DNA of 48,256 nt from Marinobacter maroccanus (GTDB taxonomy: Bacteria; Pseudomonadota; Gammaproteobacteria; Pseudomonadales; Oleiphilaceae), in NCBI RefSeq assembly GCF_002933275.1, contig NZ_PSSX01000027.1:1-48256 (forward strand), given 5' to 3'. Of the stretch, positions 24,407-32,288 are shown piece by piece. The notes under the pieces are model-generated. The model saw only the letters and a list, made by a program, of their open reading frames with translations, made no database searches and was not told the origin of the DNA. Within the stretch, counting starts at the first letter, position 1, and each line of letters begins with the position of its first letter. A program made the position numbers and the translations under genes.

Positions 24407-25927
24407 TTGCCCGGTAAAGGGTCTGCAAACCCCTTGCGCATAACGCGCATGCTTCTATGGGCCGGTGGCCTGGCTCTGGTGGCCTGGCCGCTGGCGGTCG
24501 CAGGCTGGTCTTTTGCCATTGAGCAGGGCTCGATGGGCATGGCATTGCCGGATATCCGGTCCGGTGGTTGGGAAGTCACGGGAAGCCAGGCTGATATCAG
24601 GCCCTCTGTGACCGCCAACCGTGATTCCGCGACCATCGAATTCGCCCCTTCCTCCCTGATTGTGACAGATAATCTGGCCTATACCGGGGCGGAGCAGCCG
24701 CTGAAACTCAACACGCTGCGGACAGACCTCAGCAATTCCACCGTTACTTTCGACTATGGCGGGTCGGGCACCTGGGCAGAACGCATTGCGATCGATGGCG
24801 ACATCGCCGTTGCTGCCACTCGTGTGGAGCATCCGATGCTTGTGCCGCAGGCGTGGAACTTCGAGGGCAGGGTAGCTGGCCGTCTGGCTGATCTCAGGGT
24901 CCAGGGAGCGCTGGTTTCTGCGTCCGGCCTCACGGCCGATCTCGACATCCAGCTTGATCCCGATGGCGGCGTTTCGGTTGCCATAGAGTCTTTTATCGAC
25001 GGTAAACAGGGCGTTCGGGCCCTGGCAGAAACCCTGGCCGGGTGGCCGGATCTTCTGACAGTCGATTCTGGCAATGCCCGTTTGTCGATGGAATTCTCTA
25101 CCGGCGAGGGCGGTGAGCTTAAGGCCAGTGGTAATGCTCAATTGCAGGATGTTGGTGGTGTTTTCAATCGCACTGCGGTGTCCGGGCTCACCGGTCGGGT
25201 GAGGGGATCGCTGGAAAACTCACAGATTACGGCCAGTTTCAGGGACATGACCGTTGGCGAGATCAATCCCGGCATTCCGGTCAGCTCGGTTCGTTTCTCG
25301 GGGGATTACAACGCGCCGGTGACTGAACTGCTGGCGGGCAGCCTGGAGGTTCAGCAGGCCAGAGCCCGGTTCCTGGAAGGTGCACTCAGGATTCCACCTG
25401 CGGTGTACGGGCTGGAAGGTGGCTCTGGCCGCATCCCTGTGGAAGTGGAGGATGTCTCCCTTAGCCGGCTGATGGAGGTGTACCCGGCGGAGGGACTCTC
25501 AGGGAGCGGGCTTCTTCGCGGGCGAATCCCTCTGGGTATCAGCAGCGATGGCGTGCAGGTAAGTCAGGGAAGTGTCTCAGCGATCGATCCGGGGGGACGC
25601 CTACAGCTGCCGGCGGACAAGCTCCAGGCGATGCTCGGTGGTAACCAGGCCATGGACGTCGTGGTTCAGGCGTTGCAAAACTTTCACTATTCAGTGCTTA
25701 ACAGCACGATAGACTACGATGAACAGGGTAAGTTAACCCTTGGCCTTCGACTTGAGGGCAAGAACCCGGAGCTCAGGGGTGGGCAGCCGGTGGTACTCAA
25801 TATCAATCTTGAGGAAGACATTCCCGCGCTGCTTACCAGTCTGCAGTTGAGTGGCAGGGTTAATGAAGCCGTTACCAAACGTGTCCGGGAGTTGCTGCAG
25901 GAATCCGGTGAGGAGACAGCACCATGA
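24407..25927 (+). CDS. ydbH: YdbH-family AsmA-like envelope protein, short form
   Basis: A 506-residue protein with an N-terminal membrane anchor (ARMLLWAGGLALVAWPLAVAG-like, residues about 15-35) and a long periplasmic beta-rich part. The C-terminal 90 residues match YdbH: ALQNFHYSVLNSTIDYDEQG and GGQPVVLNINLEEDIPALL. In E. coli YdbH (about 880 residues), TamB and YhdP are bridge-like proteins that move phospholipids to the outer membrane. This one is a little over half that length, yet is followed by the same partners ynbE and ydbL, so the family call is strong. Start is TTG at 24407 with AGGAG seven bases upstream. The stop overlaps the ynbE ATG by 4 nt. The shortening is of the repetitive middle, and the ends look complete. 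Confidence 0.85.
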   Translation: MPGKGSANPLRITRMLLWAGGLALVAWPLAVAGWSFAIEQGSMGMALPDIRSGGWEVTGSQADIRPSVTANRDSATIEFAPSSLIVTDNLAYTGAEQPLKLNTLRTDLSNSTVTFDYGGSGTWAERIAIDGDIAVAATRVEHPMLVPQAWNFEGRVAGRLADLRVQGALVSASGLTADLDIQLDPDGGVSVAIESFIDGKQGVRALAETLAGWPDLLTVDSGNARLSMEFSTGEGGELKASGNAQLQDVGGVFNRTAVSGLTGRVRGSLENSQITASFRDMTVGEINPGIPVSSVRFSGDYNAPVTELLAGSLEVQQARARFLEGALRIPPAVYGLEGGSGRIPVEVEDVSLSRLMEVYPAEGLSGSGLLRGRIPLGISSDGVQVSQGSVSAIDPGGRLQLPADKLQAMLGGNQAMDVVVQALQNFHYSVLNSTIDYDEQGKLTLGLRLEGKNPELRGGQPVVLNINLEEDIPALLTSLQLSGRVNEAVTKRVRELLQESGEETAP

Positions 25928-26148
25928 GAAAACCGTTGCGGCCTCGGTGGCCTGAAAGGGCGCCTTTGGCGAGAACACTGATGATAGCGATGCTGCCGCT
26001 GGCAATGGCTGCCTGCACACCGACAGTGCAGATGGCGGCACCGAAGGAGCCGATTACGGTCAACCTGAACGTGAAAATCCAGCACGAAATCTACGTGAAA
26101 GTGGATAAGGAAGTGGACGACCTGTTCAGCGAGCAGGGTCTGTTCTGA
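25924..26148 (+). CDS. ynbE: YnbE-family outer-membrane lipoprotein
   Basis: A 74-residue lipoprotein. A signal peptide (residues about 16-30) ends in the lipobox LAMAAC, making the Cys the lipidation site. The mature part contains the diagnostic PKEPITVNLNVKIQHEIYVKVDKE segment in its first half, nearly as in E. coli YnbE. In E. coli this protein pairs with the C-terminus of YdbH to reach the outer membrane. Translationally coupled to ydbH through an ATGA overlap. The N-terminal 15 residues are longer and more basic than usual. Confidence 0.93.
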   Translation: MRKPLRPRWPERAPLARTLMIAMLPLAMAACTPTVQMAAPKEPITVNLNVKIQHEIYVKVDKEVDDLFSEQGLF

Positions 26149-26177
26149 CTGGGTCCGGAAAGTTTAAGGGGTTGAAG

Positions 26178-26522
26178 ATGAAACGATTGATGCAGATCTT
26201 TGCGCTGGTTCTGGCGTTTGGTATCAGTGCCTCTGTGCTTGCCATGGGGCTGGACGAAGCCAAGGAGAAACTGGATTCGGTCAAGCAGCAGGGGCTGGTC
26301 GGGGAAACACCGACAGGCTATCTGGACGTGGTGCGTGCCGAAGGGCAGGCGAAGGAAGTGGTGGAAGCCATTAACAGCGCACGTCGGGATGAGTACAAGC
26401 GTATCGCCGAGAAACACAACATTCCGGTCACCCAGGTGGAGACCGTTGCGGGCAAGAAGGCTATCGAGAAAACACCAGCAGGCCAGTGGGTACAAATCGA
26501 CGGCAAGTGGGTGAAAAAGTAG
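26178..26522 (+). CDS. ydbL: YdbL/DUF1318 family periplasmic protein
   Basis: A 114-residue secreted protein: signal peptide MKRLMQIFALVLAFGISASV with cleavage near LAMG, then a DUF1318 domain (LDEAKEKLDSVKQQGLVGET, later INSARRDEYKRIAEKHN). E. coli YdbL acts with YdbH and YnbE, apparently regulating their complex. ATG at 26178 with AAGGGG six bases upstream; an upstream TTG at 26172 is less likely. Third gene of the ydbH operon. Confidence 0.9.
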   Translation: MKRLMQIFALVLAFGISASVLAMGLDEAKEKLDSVKQQGLVGETPTGYLDVVRAEGQAKEVVEAINSARRDEYKRIAEKHNIPVTQVETVAGKKAIEKTPAGQWVQIDGKWVKK

Positions 26523-26542
26523 GCCGAGGCAGACGGCCCCGG

Positions 26543-27478
26543 TTACCGTTTAACGCTCTTCTGTCTTGGCTTGCCGCCTTTTGGGCGTTTGCCTGAGGCG
26601 GGTTTCTTGCCAGGCGCCGGTTTGCCTTTCGGGCCCGGCCGGTGAGCACCGCCAGGTTTTCCCGGTGCCGGGGCGCCGCCCTTGCGATTGGATCTGGGTC
26701 TGGCCTTGGGTCCGGGCTTCTTTTTGGCCGGCTTGCCAGAGCTGGGCGGTGCCTCGGAAGACGAATCCCGGATGGCATCGAACAGCCCGGCCAGCTCTTT
26801 CTCGCTCAGGTCCCGCCACTGGCCCACCGCAAGGCCTTTCAGGCTCACGTTCATGATCCGGATACGTTCCAGTTTGGTAACCTCGTAGCCAAAATACTCG
26901 CACATCCGGCGAATCTGGCGATTGAGGCCCTGAACCAGGGTGATCCGGAAGACATATTTCGACTCGCGGGACACCTTGCATTTTTTGGTGACCGTGCCGA
27001 GGATAGGAACGCCATTAGCCATCCCCTCGATAAATTCGGCGGTTACCGGTTTGTCGACCGTAACCAGGTATTCCTTTTCGTGGTTGTTGCCCGCCCGCAG
27101 GATCTTGTTGACCAGGTCGCCGTTGCTGGTCATGAAAATGAGGCCCTGAGAGTCCTTGTCCAGGCGTCCGATCGGGAAGATACGTTCGCTGTGGCCGACA
27201 AAACGCTGGATGTTGTGTTTCTCGGCGCTGTCGGTGGTGCTGACAATCCCTACCGGTTTGTTGAGGGCAATGAACACGAGGTCCTCTTCCGCCCGTGGCT
27301 CGATCACCTGGCCGTTCACCTTGACCGTGTCTCCCGGAAGCACCTGGTCGCCGACAGTCGCGCGCTTGCCGTTGATGTAGACGTTGCCTTGCTCGATATA
27401 GCGATCGGCCTCCCTGCGGGAGCACATGCCGCTTTCGCTGATGTATTTGTTGAGCCGGGTGGAAGTGCCAGAAGTCAT
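26543..27478 (-). CDS. rluF: 23S rRNA pseudouridine(2604) synthase RluF
   Basis: A 311-residue RsuA/RluB-family pseudouridine synthase. The S4 domain covers residues 8-55 (RLNKYISESGMCSRREADRY, then IEQGNVYINGKRA), nearly identical to RluF. The catalytic Asp107 lies in FPIGRLDKDSQGL at the same position as in E. coli. The motif GLNRQIRRMCEYFGYEV closes the fold. The last 75 residues are low complexity, made of Pro, Gly, Lys and Arg, and are probably disordered and RNA-binding. ATG at 27478. Convergent with ydbL. Confidence 0.93.
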   Translation of the reverse strand: MTSGTSTRLNKYISESGMCSRREADRYIEQGNVYINGKRATVGDQVLPGDTVKVNGQVIEPRAEEDLVFIALNKPVGIVSTTDSAEKHNIQRFVGHSERIFPIGRLDKDSQGLIFMTSNGDLVNKILRAGNNHEKEYLVTVDKPVTAEFIEGMANGVPILGTVTKKCKVSRESKYVFRITLVQGLNRQIRRMCEYFGYEVTKLERIRIMNVSLKGLAVGQWRDLSEKELAGLFDAIRDSSSEAPPSSGKPAKKKPGPKARPRSNRKGGAPAPGKPGGAHRPGPKGKPAPGKKPASGKRPKGGKPRQKSVKR

Positions 27479-27612
27479 CGGGTGTCCGGTTGCCAGTGGG
27501 AATGTCGGGCATCATATCAGTCTGGAACCCCGGTCGCAGCAGGGGTGGTTCTTTCCGGGCGTCTCTGCCATTCTTTGCGCCTATCCATAAAACCAACAAA
27601 TCCTGAGCCGCC

Positions 27613-28008
27613 ATGGAAAAGACACGCATCACCATTGTTGCCGTAACCTGCATCGCCCTGTTCTTCCTGTCCAACTACCTGTTCCGGTATCTGATCGGAT
27701 TTACCGGGTTGCTGGCCTCACTGGTCATTGCTGCCCTGATTGCCGTCTACATGAGTTTCTCAGTCGCCCGGACTCTTGAGCGTTTGCCGATGCCGGAGGA
27801 ACGTTCACGGGCGTTGTGGATCTATGGCGGTTTTCTGGGTGCCCTGTTCGTCGCTTTTGGGGCCTGGATGTTCCTGGATGCCGGCATGGATGCCGTCACC
27901 CTCGCCACCCTGTTTGTTCACTATCTGCCCTATCCGGCACTTGCTCATGCCCTTCTGTCGGATAAGGCCGTCGGTATGTTTCTGAAGCAGGATCGTCCTG
28001 GCGGATAA
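27613..28008 (+). CDS. Unrecognised small four-helix membrane protein
   Basis: A 131-residue protein with about four hydrophobic segments (residues 7-25, 30-50, 69-88, 95-112) and a charged cytoplasmic loop at 55-68 (RLPMPEERSRALWIY). I do not recognise the family with confidence. It is divergent from rluF, and its stop codon is inside the Zur operator of the next gene, so that promoter sits at the very end of this gene. Confidence 0.72.
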   Translation: MEKTRITIVAVTCIALFFLSNYLFRYLIGFTGLLASLVIAALIAVYMSFSVARTLERLPMPEERSRALWIYGGFLGALFVAFGAWMFLDAGMDAVTLATLFVHYLPYPALAHALLSDKAVGMFLKQDRPGG

Positions 28009-28030
28009 ATTGTTATAGTATAACATTTTA
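28006..28030. promoter_or_regulatory. Zur operator (zinc-responsive), near-perfect palindrome
   Basis: The 15-bp core TGTTATAGTATAACA (28011-28025) is a perfect palindrome around G28018; the 25-bp extended version has one mismatched pair. It matches the known gammaproteobacterial Zur box (core GTTATAATATAAC). It lies 26 bp before the cobW start and overlaps the previous gene's stop codon. Zinc-loaded Zur bound here would block the cobW promoter. Confidence 0.9.
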
Positions 28031-28056
28031 ATTCTCAAAGGAGTGCCTCCGGCGCC

Positions 28057-29043
28057 ATGACGCAACCTATTCCTACCAGTTTTATTCTTGGTTTTCTGGG
28101 TGTCGGTAAAACGACCGCCATTCTGGATCTTCTGAAAAGCAAACCGGAAAACGAGGTCTGGGCGGTTCTGGTCAATGAATTCGGCGAGGTAGGCATTGAT
28201 GGTGCCATGCTGCAGACGGAAGGTGCCTTCATCAAGGAAATACCCGGCGGCTGCATGTGCTGCGTTGCCGGCCTGCCAATGCAGATAGGGCTGAACCAGC
28301 TGATTCACAAGGCAAAGCCGGATCGGCTGCTGATTGAACCGACCGGGCTCGGTCACCCCTCGCAGATTCTGGAAACCCTGACCAGCGAGCACTACCGCGA
28401 TGTGCTCACCATGGGCCCGGTGATCTGCCTGGTGGACCCCCGGAGGCTCGAAGAGCCGAAGGTGCTCGGCAATGTTCAATTCCGGGATCAGGTGGCTGCG
28501 GCGGATATTCTCGTTGCCAACAAGACCGATCTTTGCACCCCCGAACAGCTGATCCATTTCGACGATTGGGCGGCACAGCTGGAGCCCGCCAAGCGCGCGA
28601 TCCACCACACGCGGTTCGGACAGCTTGCACCGGGATGGCTGGATGGCCAGTCAGATGCGCTGCCGGTGACCGATCCGCATGCTCACCATCACCACCACCA
28701 AAAGACCGCCTCGTCGGCACCCGCCATTGATGACGAGCCCTGGCAGCAGATCACCAATCAGGGGCAGGGGCACTTCAGTGTCGGCTGGCGGATCCATCCG
28801 GAACTGATTCTGGATGAGAACGCATTGCTGGTGATGGCCATGGACTCGGCTTTTGTTCGCTTCAAGGCGGTCGTTAACACCGCCGACGGCTGGCGGGCGC
28901 TCAATGTGGTTGATGGCGCACTGACCGTAGTTCAGGGTGAACCTCAAGCCGATAGCCGGGCTGAGATAATAGCGTCCGATCAAATTGACGCCCGGGAACT
29001 CGATGCTCGTATGAGGGCGGCCGCGGGACTTGATCCGAGGTGA
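28057..29043 (+). CDS. CobW/COG0523 zinc-metallochaperone GTPase
   Basis: A 328-residue G3E GTPase. Walker A is GFLGVGKT (12-19), the metal-binding CxCC motif is GGCMCC (Cys66, 68, 69), the G4 motif is NKTD (155-158), and a His cluster (H208, H210-H214) sits in the linker to the CobW C-terminal domain at 235-325. COG0523 proteins of this type (ZNG1/YeiR/ZagA-like) deliver zinc to client enzymes when zinc is scarce. The Zur operator directly upstream confirms the zinc-starvation role rather than cobalamin synthesis. It is followed 4 nt later by a methyltransferase gene likely cotranscribed. Confidence 0.94.
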   Translation: MTQPIPTSFILGFLGVGKTTAILDLLKSKPENEVWAVLVNEFGEVGIDGAMLQTEGAFIKEIPGGCMCCVAGLPMQIGLNQLIHKAKPDRLLIEPTGLGHPSQILETLTSEHYRDVLTMGPVICLVDPRRLEEPKVLGNVQFRDQVAAADILVANKTDLCTPEQLIHFDDWAAQLEPAKRAIHHTRFGQLAPGWLDGQSDALPVTDPHAHHHHHQKTASSAPAIDDEPWQQITNQGQGHFSVGWRIHPELILDENALLVMAMDSAFVRFKAVVNTADGWRALNVVDGALTVVQGEPQADSRAEIIASDQIDARELDARMRAAAGLDPR

Positions 29044-29047
29044 AAGA

Positions 29048-29686
29048 GTGAGTCTTTGTCCGGTGTGCGATCAGGGCAGTCTCTCGGATTTCCGGGTGGT
29101 GAAGGCCCAGCGCTACCTTCGATGTGATGTTTGCGAGGCCACGGTGATGGATGCCTCCTGCCGGTTGTCGCCTGAGCAGGAGCAGGAAATCTATCAACTT
29201 CACGACAACGACCCGTCTGATCCGGGGTACCGGAAATTTCTCTCGAAACTGACAGAGCCCCTGCTTGATCGTCTGCCTTCGGGTGCCAGCGGCCTGGATT
29301 TTGGATGCGGCCCCGGCCCGGCACTGGCGCAGATGCTTGAGACGGAAGGCATGGCAGTCAGTCTCTACGATCCCTACTTTTATCCCTCAGCAGTGGCCCT
29401 CAATCAAACCTACGATTTCATAACCTGTACCGAAGTGGTGGAGCATCTTTACGCGCCCGCCGGGGTTTTCAGGGACCTTGATCGAATGCTCAGGCCCGGG
29501 GGCTGGCTGGGCGTGATGACCTGCTTCCAGACCGACGATGACCGGTTCGACAACTGGCATTATCGCCGTGACCCAACCCATGTGGTCTTCTACCGGGAAT
29601 CCACGTTCAAGCTACTCGCCGACCGGTTCGGCTGGGAACTGGAGATACCGAGAAAGGATGTGGCGCTCTTCCGGAAGCCAGCCTAG
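29048..29686 (+). CDS. SAM-dependent methyltransferase with N-terminal zinc-finger-like Cys pairs
   Basis: A 212-residue class I methyltransferase. The first 35 residues contain CPVC and CDVC, two pairs that could form a treble-clef zinc site; the SAM-binding motif is LDFGCGPGPALAQML, followed by a YDPYFYP segment and TCTEVVEHLYAP. Substrate unknown. GTG at 29048 follows GAGG seven bases upstream; a TTG at 29030 inside cobW would overlap and is less likely. Placed 4 nt after cobW, so it probably shares the Zur-controlled transcript, which would make a zinc-finger protein expressed under zinc limitation. Confidence 0.83.
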   Translation: MSLCPVCDQGSLSDFRVVKAQRYLRCDVCEATVMDASCRLSPEQEQEIYQLHDNDPSDPGYRKFLSKLTEPLLDRLPSGASGLDFGCGPGPALAQMLETEGMAVSLYDPYFYPSAVALNQTYDFITCTEVVEHLYAPAGVFRDLDRMLRPGGWLGVMTCFQTDDDRFDNWHYRRDPTHVVFYRESTFKLLADRFGWELEIPRKDVALFRKPA

Positions 29687-30657
29687 GGCTCTTTCCGCGA
29701 GCACTCGGGTAGTAGTGCAGGACAGTGTTCTGCGGATGTGGCGCCGTCATGATCCAGTAATTCCGACTGACCGAAACGATCCGGTGCCAGAGAGGCCGCA
29801 CAGCTTGCAGCCTGCTTTGCTGCGCTGGCACAGCCGCTTGCCTGCAGTGCGAAAGCAAGGTTGTTCCAGCCCTCGGCGAATTCCGGAAATCGTTTCACCG
29901 TGCGAAGGAAATGCTCCTTTGCTTCGCTTTGGCGGCCCAGCTGCCATGCAAGGTTGCCTCTGGCCATAGTGGCCGTCGGTTGGTCTGGCCAGGTGGTCTC
30001 GGCCGTCTCATAGGCAATGCCGGCGGCGGTGGTTCGGCCGGTTGTCTCGAGGTCATGAGCCGACTGCAGAAAGCGGAGTGGTTTTGCGGTGGCAGGCACC
30101 TGGTTCGGGGGAAGAATGGTTACGGCCCAGTTGTCTGCCCGCCTCCAGGTATTGCTGAACACCTCCAGATCAAGGGCCTCACGCTTGCGGGTATCGGTAT
30201 GGAGTATCAGGTCTCGCTCCCCGGCGTCATAGCCGATGACAACCGCAAAGTGCCACTGGGGCCACCAGCCAAACCTCAGGTTCTGCATTACCAGCACCGG
30301 GTTGCCCGAGGCAACCTCGCTCAGCAGGCTTTCAAGTTCTTTCTCCAGAGGGTAAACCAGCATGCCGTGTGCCCGGGCGACGGCCACCATTTCGACCTGT
30401 AGCGATCCCTCACGGCCGGGAATATAAACGAGCTCTTTCAGGATGTCCGGGTCGGTCTGCAGCCCCTGGCTGTTGAGCATCATGGCCAGTGAGGCAGGAC
30501 CGCATTGGTACTTTTCCTGGGGATAGAAAGGCACATCGTCCAGAGTAATCTGGTCGGGCCTGGAGGGTTGGTCAGTTCCCGGAACGGGCCATTCAGGGGT
30601 GCTTGCGCAGCCCGCCAGCAGGCTGATTAGTAACAACGTGGTCAGCCTGCCGGACAT
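29683..30657 (-). CDS. PA2778-family lipoprotein cysteine peptidase with TPR-like tail
   Basis: A 324-residue lipoprotein. The signal peptide ends in LLAGC (Cys17 lipidated). Residues about 35-175 form a C39-like papain-fold peptidase: Cys52 in YQCGPASLAMML, His136 in WHFAVVIGYD and probably Asp155 as third residue. The C-terminal 120 residues hold two or three TPR-like repeats. This is the PA2778 family of Pseudomonas and relatives; its substrate is unknown. ATG at 30657 is used; a GTG at 30687 would add ten residues. It lies downstream of the PA2779-family gene in one minus-strand operon, and overlaps the convergent methyltransferase stop by 4 nt. Confidence 0.88.
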   Translation of the reverse strand: MSGRLTTLLLISLLAGCASTPEWPVPGTDQPSRPDQITLDDVPFYPQEKYQCGPASLAMMLNSQGLQTDPDILKELVYIPGREGSLQVEMVAVARAHGMLVYPLEKELESLLSEVASGNPVLVMQNLRFGWWPQWHFAVVIGYDAGERDLILHTDTRKREALDLEVFSNTWRRADNWAVTILPPNQVPATAKPLRFLQSAHDLETTGRTTAAGIAYETAETTWPDQPTATMARGNLAWQLGRQSEAKEHFLRTVKRFPEFAEGWNNLAFALQASGCASAAKQAASCAASLAPDRFGQSELLDHDGATSAEHCPALLPECSRKEP

Positions 30658-30696
30658 GGCTTTAAGTGTGAAAAACAGGACGGTCACTGCCCGCCG

Positions 30697-31098
30697 CTAT
30701 CGGATGCAGTTCACGAACGGGAAGACGTTAGTGGCACAAAGCATATCGGTGATGATGAATACCAGCAGGAACAACACGATGATGCCGACCACATCCTGCC
30801 CTGCAGGGGCTTCGGCGAGCTGACGTTCAAAATCGGCCAGTTCCGCCGGTGTGAGGTTCTGGATGCGTTCCTTGACCTGGTCCTGGCTGACGCCCAGGTC
30901 TGCCAGCTTGGCCTGGACATCCTGCCTGTCGAGCATGCTGATCAGCTCCTGTCGATCCAGCTGAACCTGTTGTTGCCCGATCATCTCGCCGGTTCCAACC
31001 ATGCCGGCGGTTGCGCTGGCTGACCAGACTGAGCCAAGTGCCATCATCATGGCCATGAAAAAAGAAACGTACTTCAGGTGCTTGCGAATGCCTGACAT
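30697..31098 (-). CDS. PA2779-family small membrane protein
   Basis: A 133-residue protein with an N-terminal signal/anchor (residues 8-30), a soluble helical part rich in Gln, Asp and Glu (VQLDRQELISMLDRQDVQAK) and a C-terminal transmembrane helix (VVGIIVLFLLVFIITDML) ending with two Cys. This is the PA2779 family, always found next to the PA2778 peptidase in the genomes I know. ATG at 31098 with AGGAG six bases upstream. It may be the peptidase partner or substrate; no function is established. Confidence 0.88.
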   Translation of the reverse strand: MSGIRKHLKYVSFFMAMMMALGSVWSASATAGMVGTGEMIGQQQVQLDRQELISMLDRQDVQAKLADLGVSQDQVKERIQNLTPAELADFERQLAEAPAGQDVVGIIVLFLLVFIITDMLCATNVFPFVNCIR

Positions 31099-31205
31099 GG
31101 TTCACTCCTGTTATTGGCTACTTCCAGTGTGGCTGATGTGTTCAGTCAAGTTGCATTACCCCAACGATAGAACAGCCTGTTGAGTTCCCTCAACATACAA
31201 AATGT

Positions 31206-32270
31206 TCAGGATCCACGGACTTCAAGCTTTCGCTCGGGCCAGTGAAGTATAGCCGAGCGTGTGACCATTCTGGTCGCTAGTTCAGGAAAGGCCTCCCGGA
31301 TAACAGTAGCGCCGAAGTCCGCCAGGAACGCAGATTTCAGTTCCGCCCTGGCCTTCTGGGTACCCGGCTCCTGGTAGGGCGCAGAGCACAGCAGCAGGAA
31401 GCCATCGTCCGGAATCCGGCCGCTGTCCATATTCTTCTTGATAATCCCCGCGGCCTGGCGGATAGGGTGGGACAGATCGGGACTGTAGGGGCCAATGATC
31501 AGGGCCACGTTCGGCGCGTGCAGGAAATCAAAACCCCTGCCGAGGCAGATTACCCACTCCCGGTGCTCTATGTTCAGTTCGCGATCGAACTGCCGAATTT
31601 CGTTGACGTGCCGGATATTGCCCTCAACAAGAGGTAGCAAATCTCGCTGAACCGGCTCGGGCATATCTGGACAAAGGGCTGCGATTTCGGCGGTCATGTC
31701 CCCCAGTCTTGATACTGGAACGGTGGACAGGTCCAGTGTTTGCTCGGGGCTGCCGTGGAGAACCAATGCATCCTCATCACTCTCGAAGCCACACACCAGC
31801 GGATAGACCGTTCGGTGGCCGGTGCCAAAAAGCTTCTCAACCTGACTCCTGATCTGGAAGGCATGATTCATGGCCGCCTCACGGTCACAGTCAAAGCCGG
31901 CACAGCCCCTCTCCCGCGAGCCTTTTGAGTAATGGTAGGTGATGATGATCAGTACCCGCCGACCCTGGCTGACAGCCTGCTGGACCGTATCGGCCAGCAT
32001 ATCACCGAGGTAGGGCCAGCCAAGCTCAAAGATACCGCCGAGGTTCCGGAACGGATGAATGACGCCAAGTGGTGTCTGGGTCACGTAGGGCAGGTGAATG
32101 CGGCCGTCCATGCACTTCATGGCAATGATCTGGGTGTTGTGTTCCGCCAGATAGCGCTGCCTGGCCAGATGATTCTCCGGGCTGCAGAAACTGACTGAGT
32201 GGGCCCGGCTGAGGTCCATCAGCCAGTCGATTCGCTCTGAGATAGGGCGGGCATGGACGGGTGTTGTCAT
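31206..32270 (-). CDS. Divergent carbonic-anhydrase-like protein (CsoSCA-type, tentative)
   Basis: A 354-residue cytoplasmic protein. KCMDGR at residues 52-57 looks like the CxDxR zinc/Asp-Arg dyad of beta-carbonic anhydrases (Cys53, Asp55, Arg57), and His113 followed by Cys123 in HYSKGSRERGC gives the other two zinc ligands. The wide spacing between His and the second Cys recalls the carboxysomal CsoSCA enzyme rather than ordinary beta-CA (HxxC). No carboxysome genes are in the window. Catalytic activity is therefore only a candidate. It follows the phospholipase-D-like gene by 18 nt, on the same strand, and has an AGGA Shine-Dalgarno; together they form a two-gene unit. Confidence is moderate for the fold, low for the substrate. 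Confidence 0.55.
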   Translation of the reverse strand: MTTPVHARPISERIDWLMDLSRAHSVSFCSPENHLARQRYLAEHNTQIIAMKCMDGRIHLPYVTQTPLGVIHPFRNLGGIFELGWPYLGDMLADTVQQAVSQGRRVLIIITYHYSKGSRERGCAGFDCDREAAMNHAFQIRSQVEKLFGTGHRTVYPLVCGFESDEDALVLHGSPEQTLDLSTVPVSRLGDMTAEIAALCPDMPEPVQRDLLPLVEGNIRHVNEIRQFDRELNIEHREWVICLGRGFDFLHAPNVALIIGPYSPDLSHPIRQAAGIIKKNMDSGRIPDDGFLLLCSAPYQEPGTQKARAELKSAFLADFGATVIREAFPELATRMVTRSAILHWPERKLEVRGS

Positions 32271-32288
32271 GGCTTTGTCCTGTTATGT

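Noticed and set aside
28057..29043. CobW as a cobalamin-synthesis gene
   Set aside because: There are no cob genes nearby, and the Zur operator and His/Cys metal sites point to zinc.
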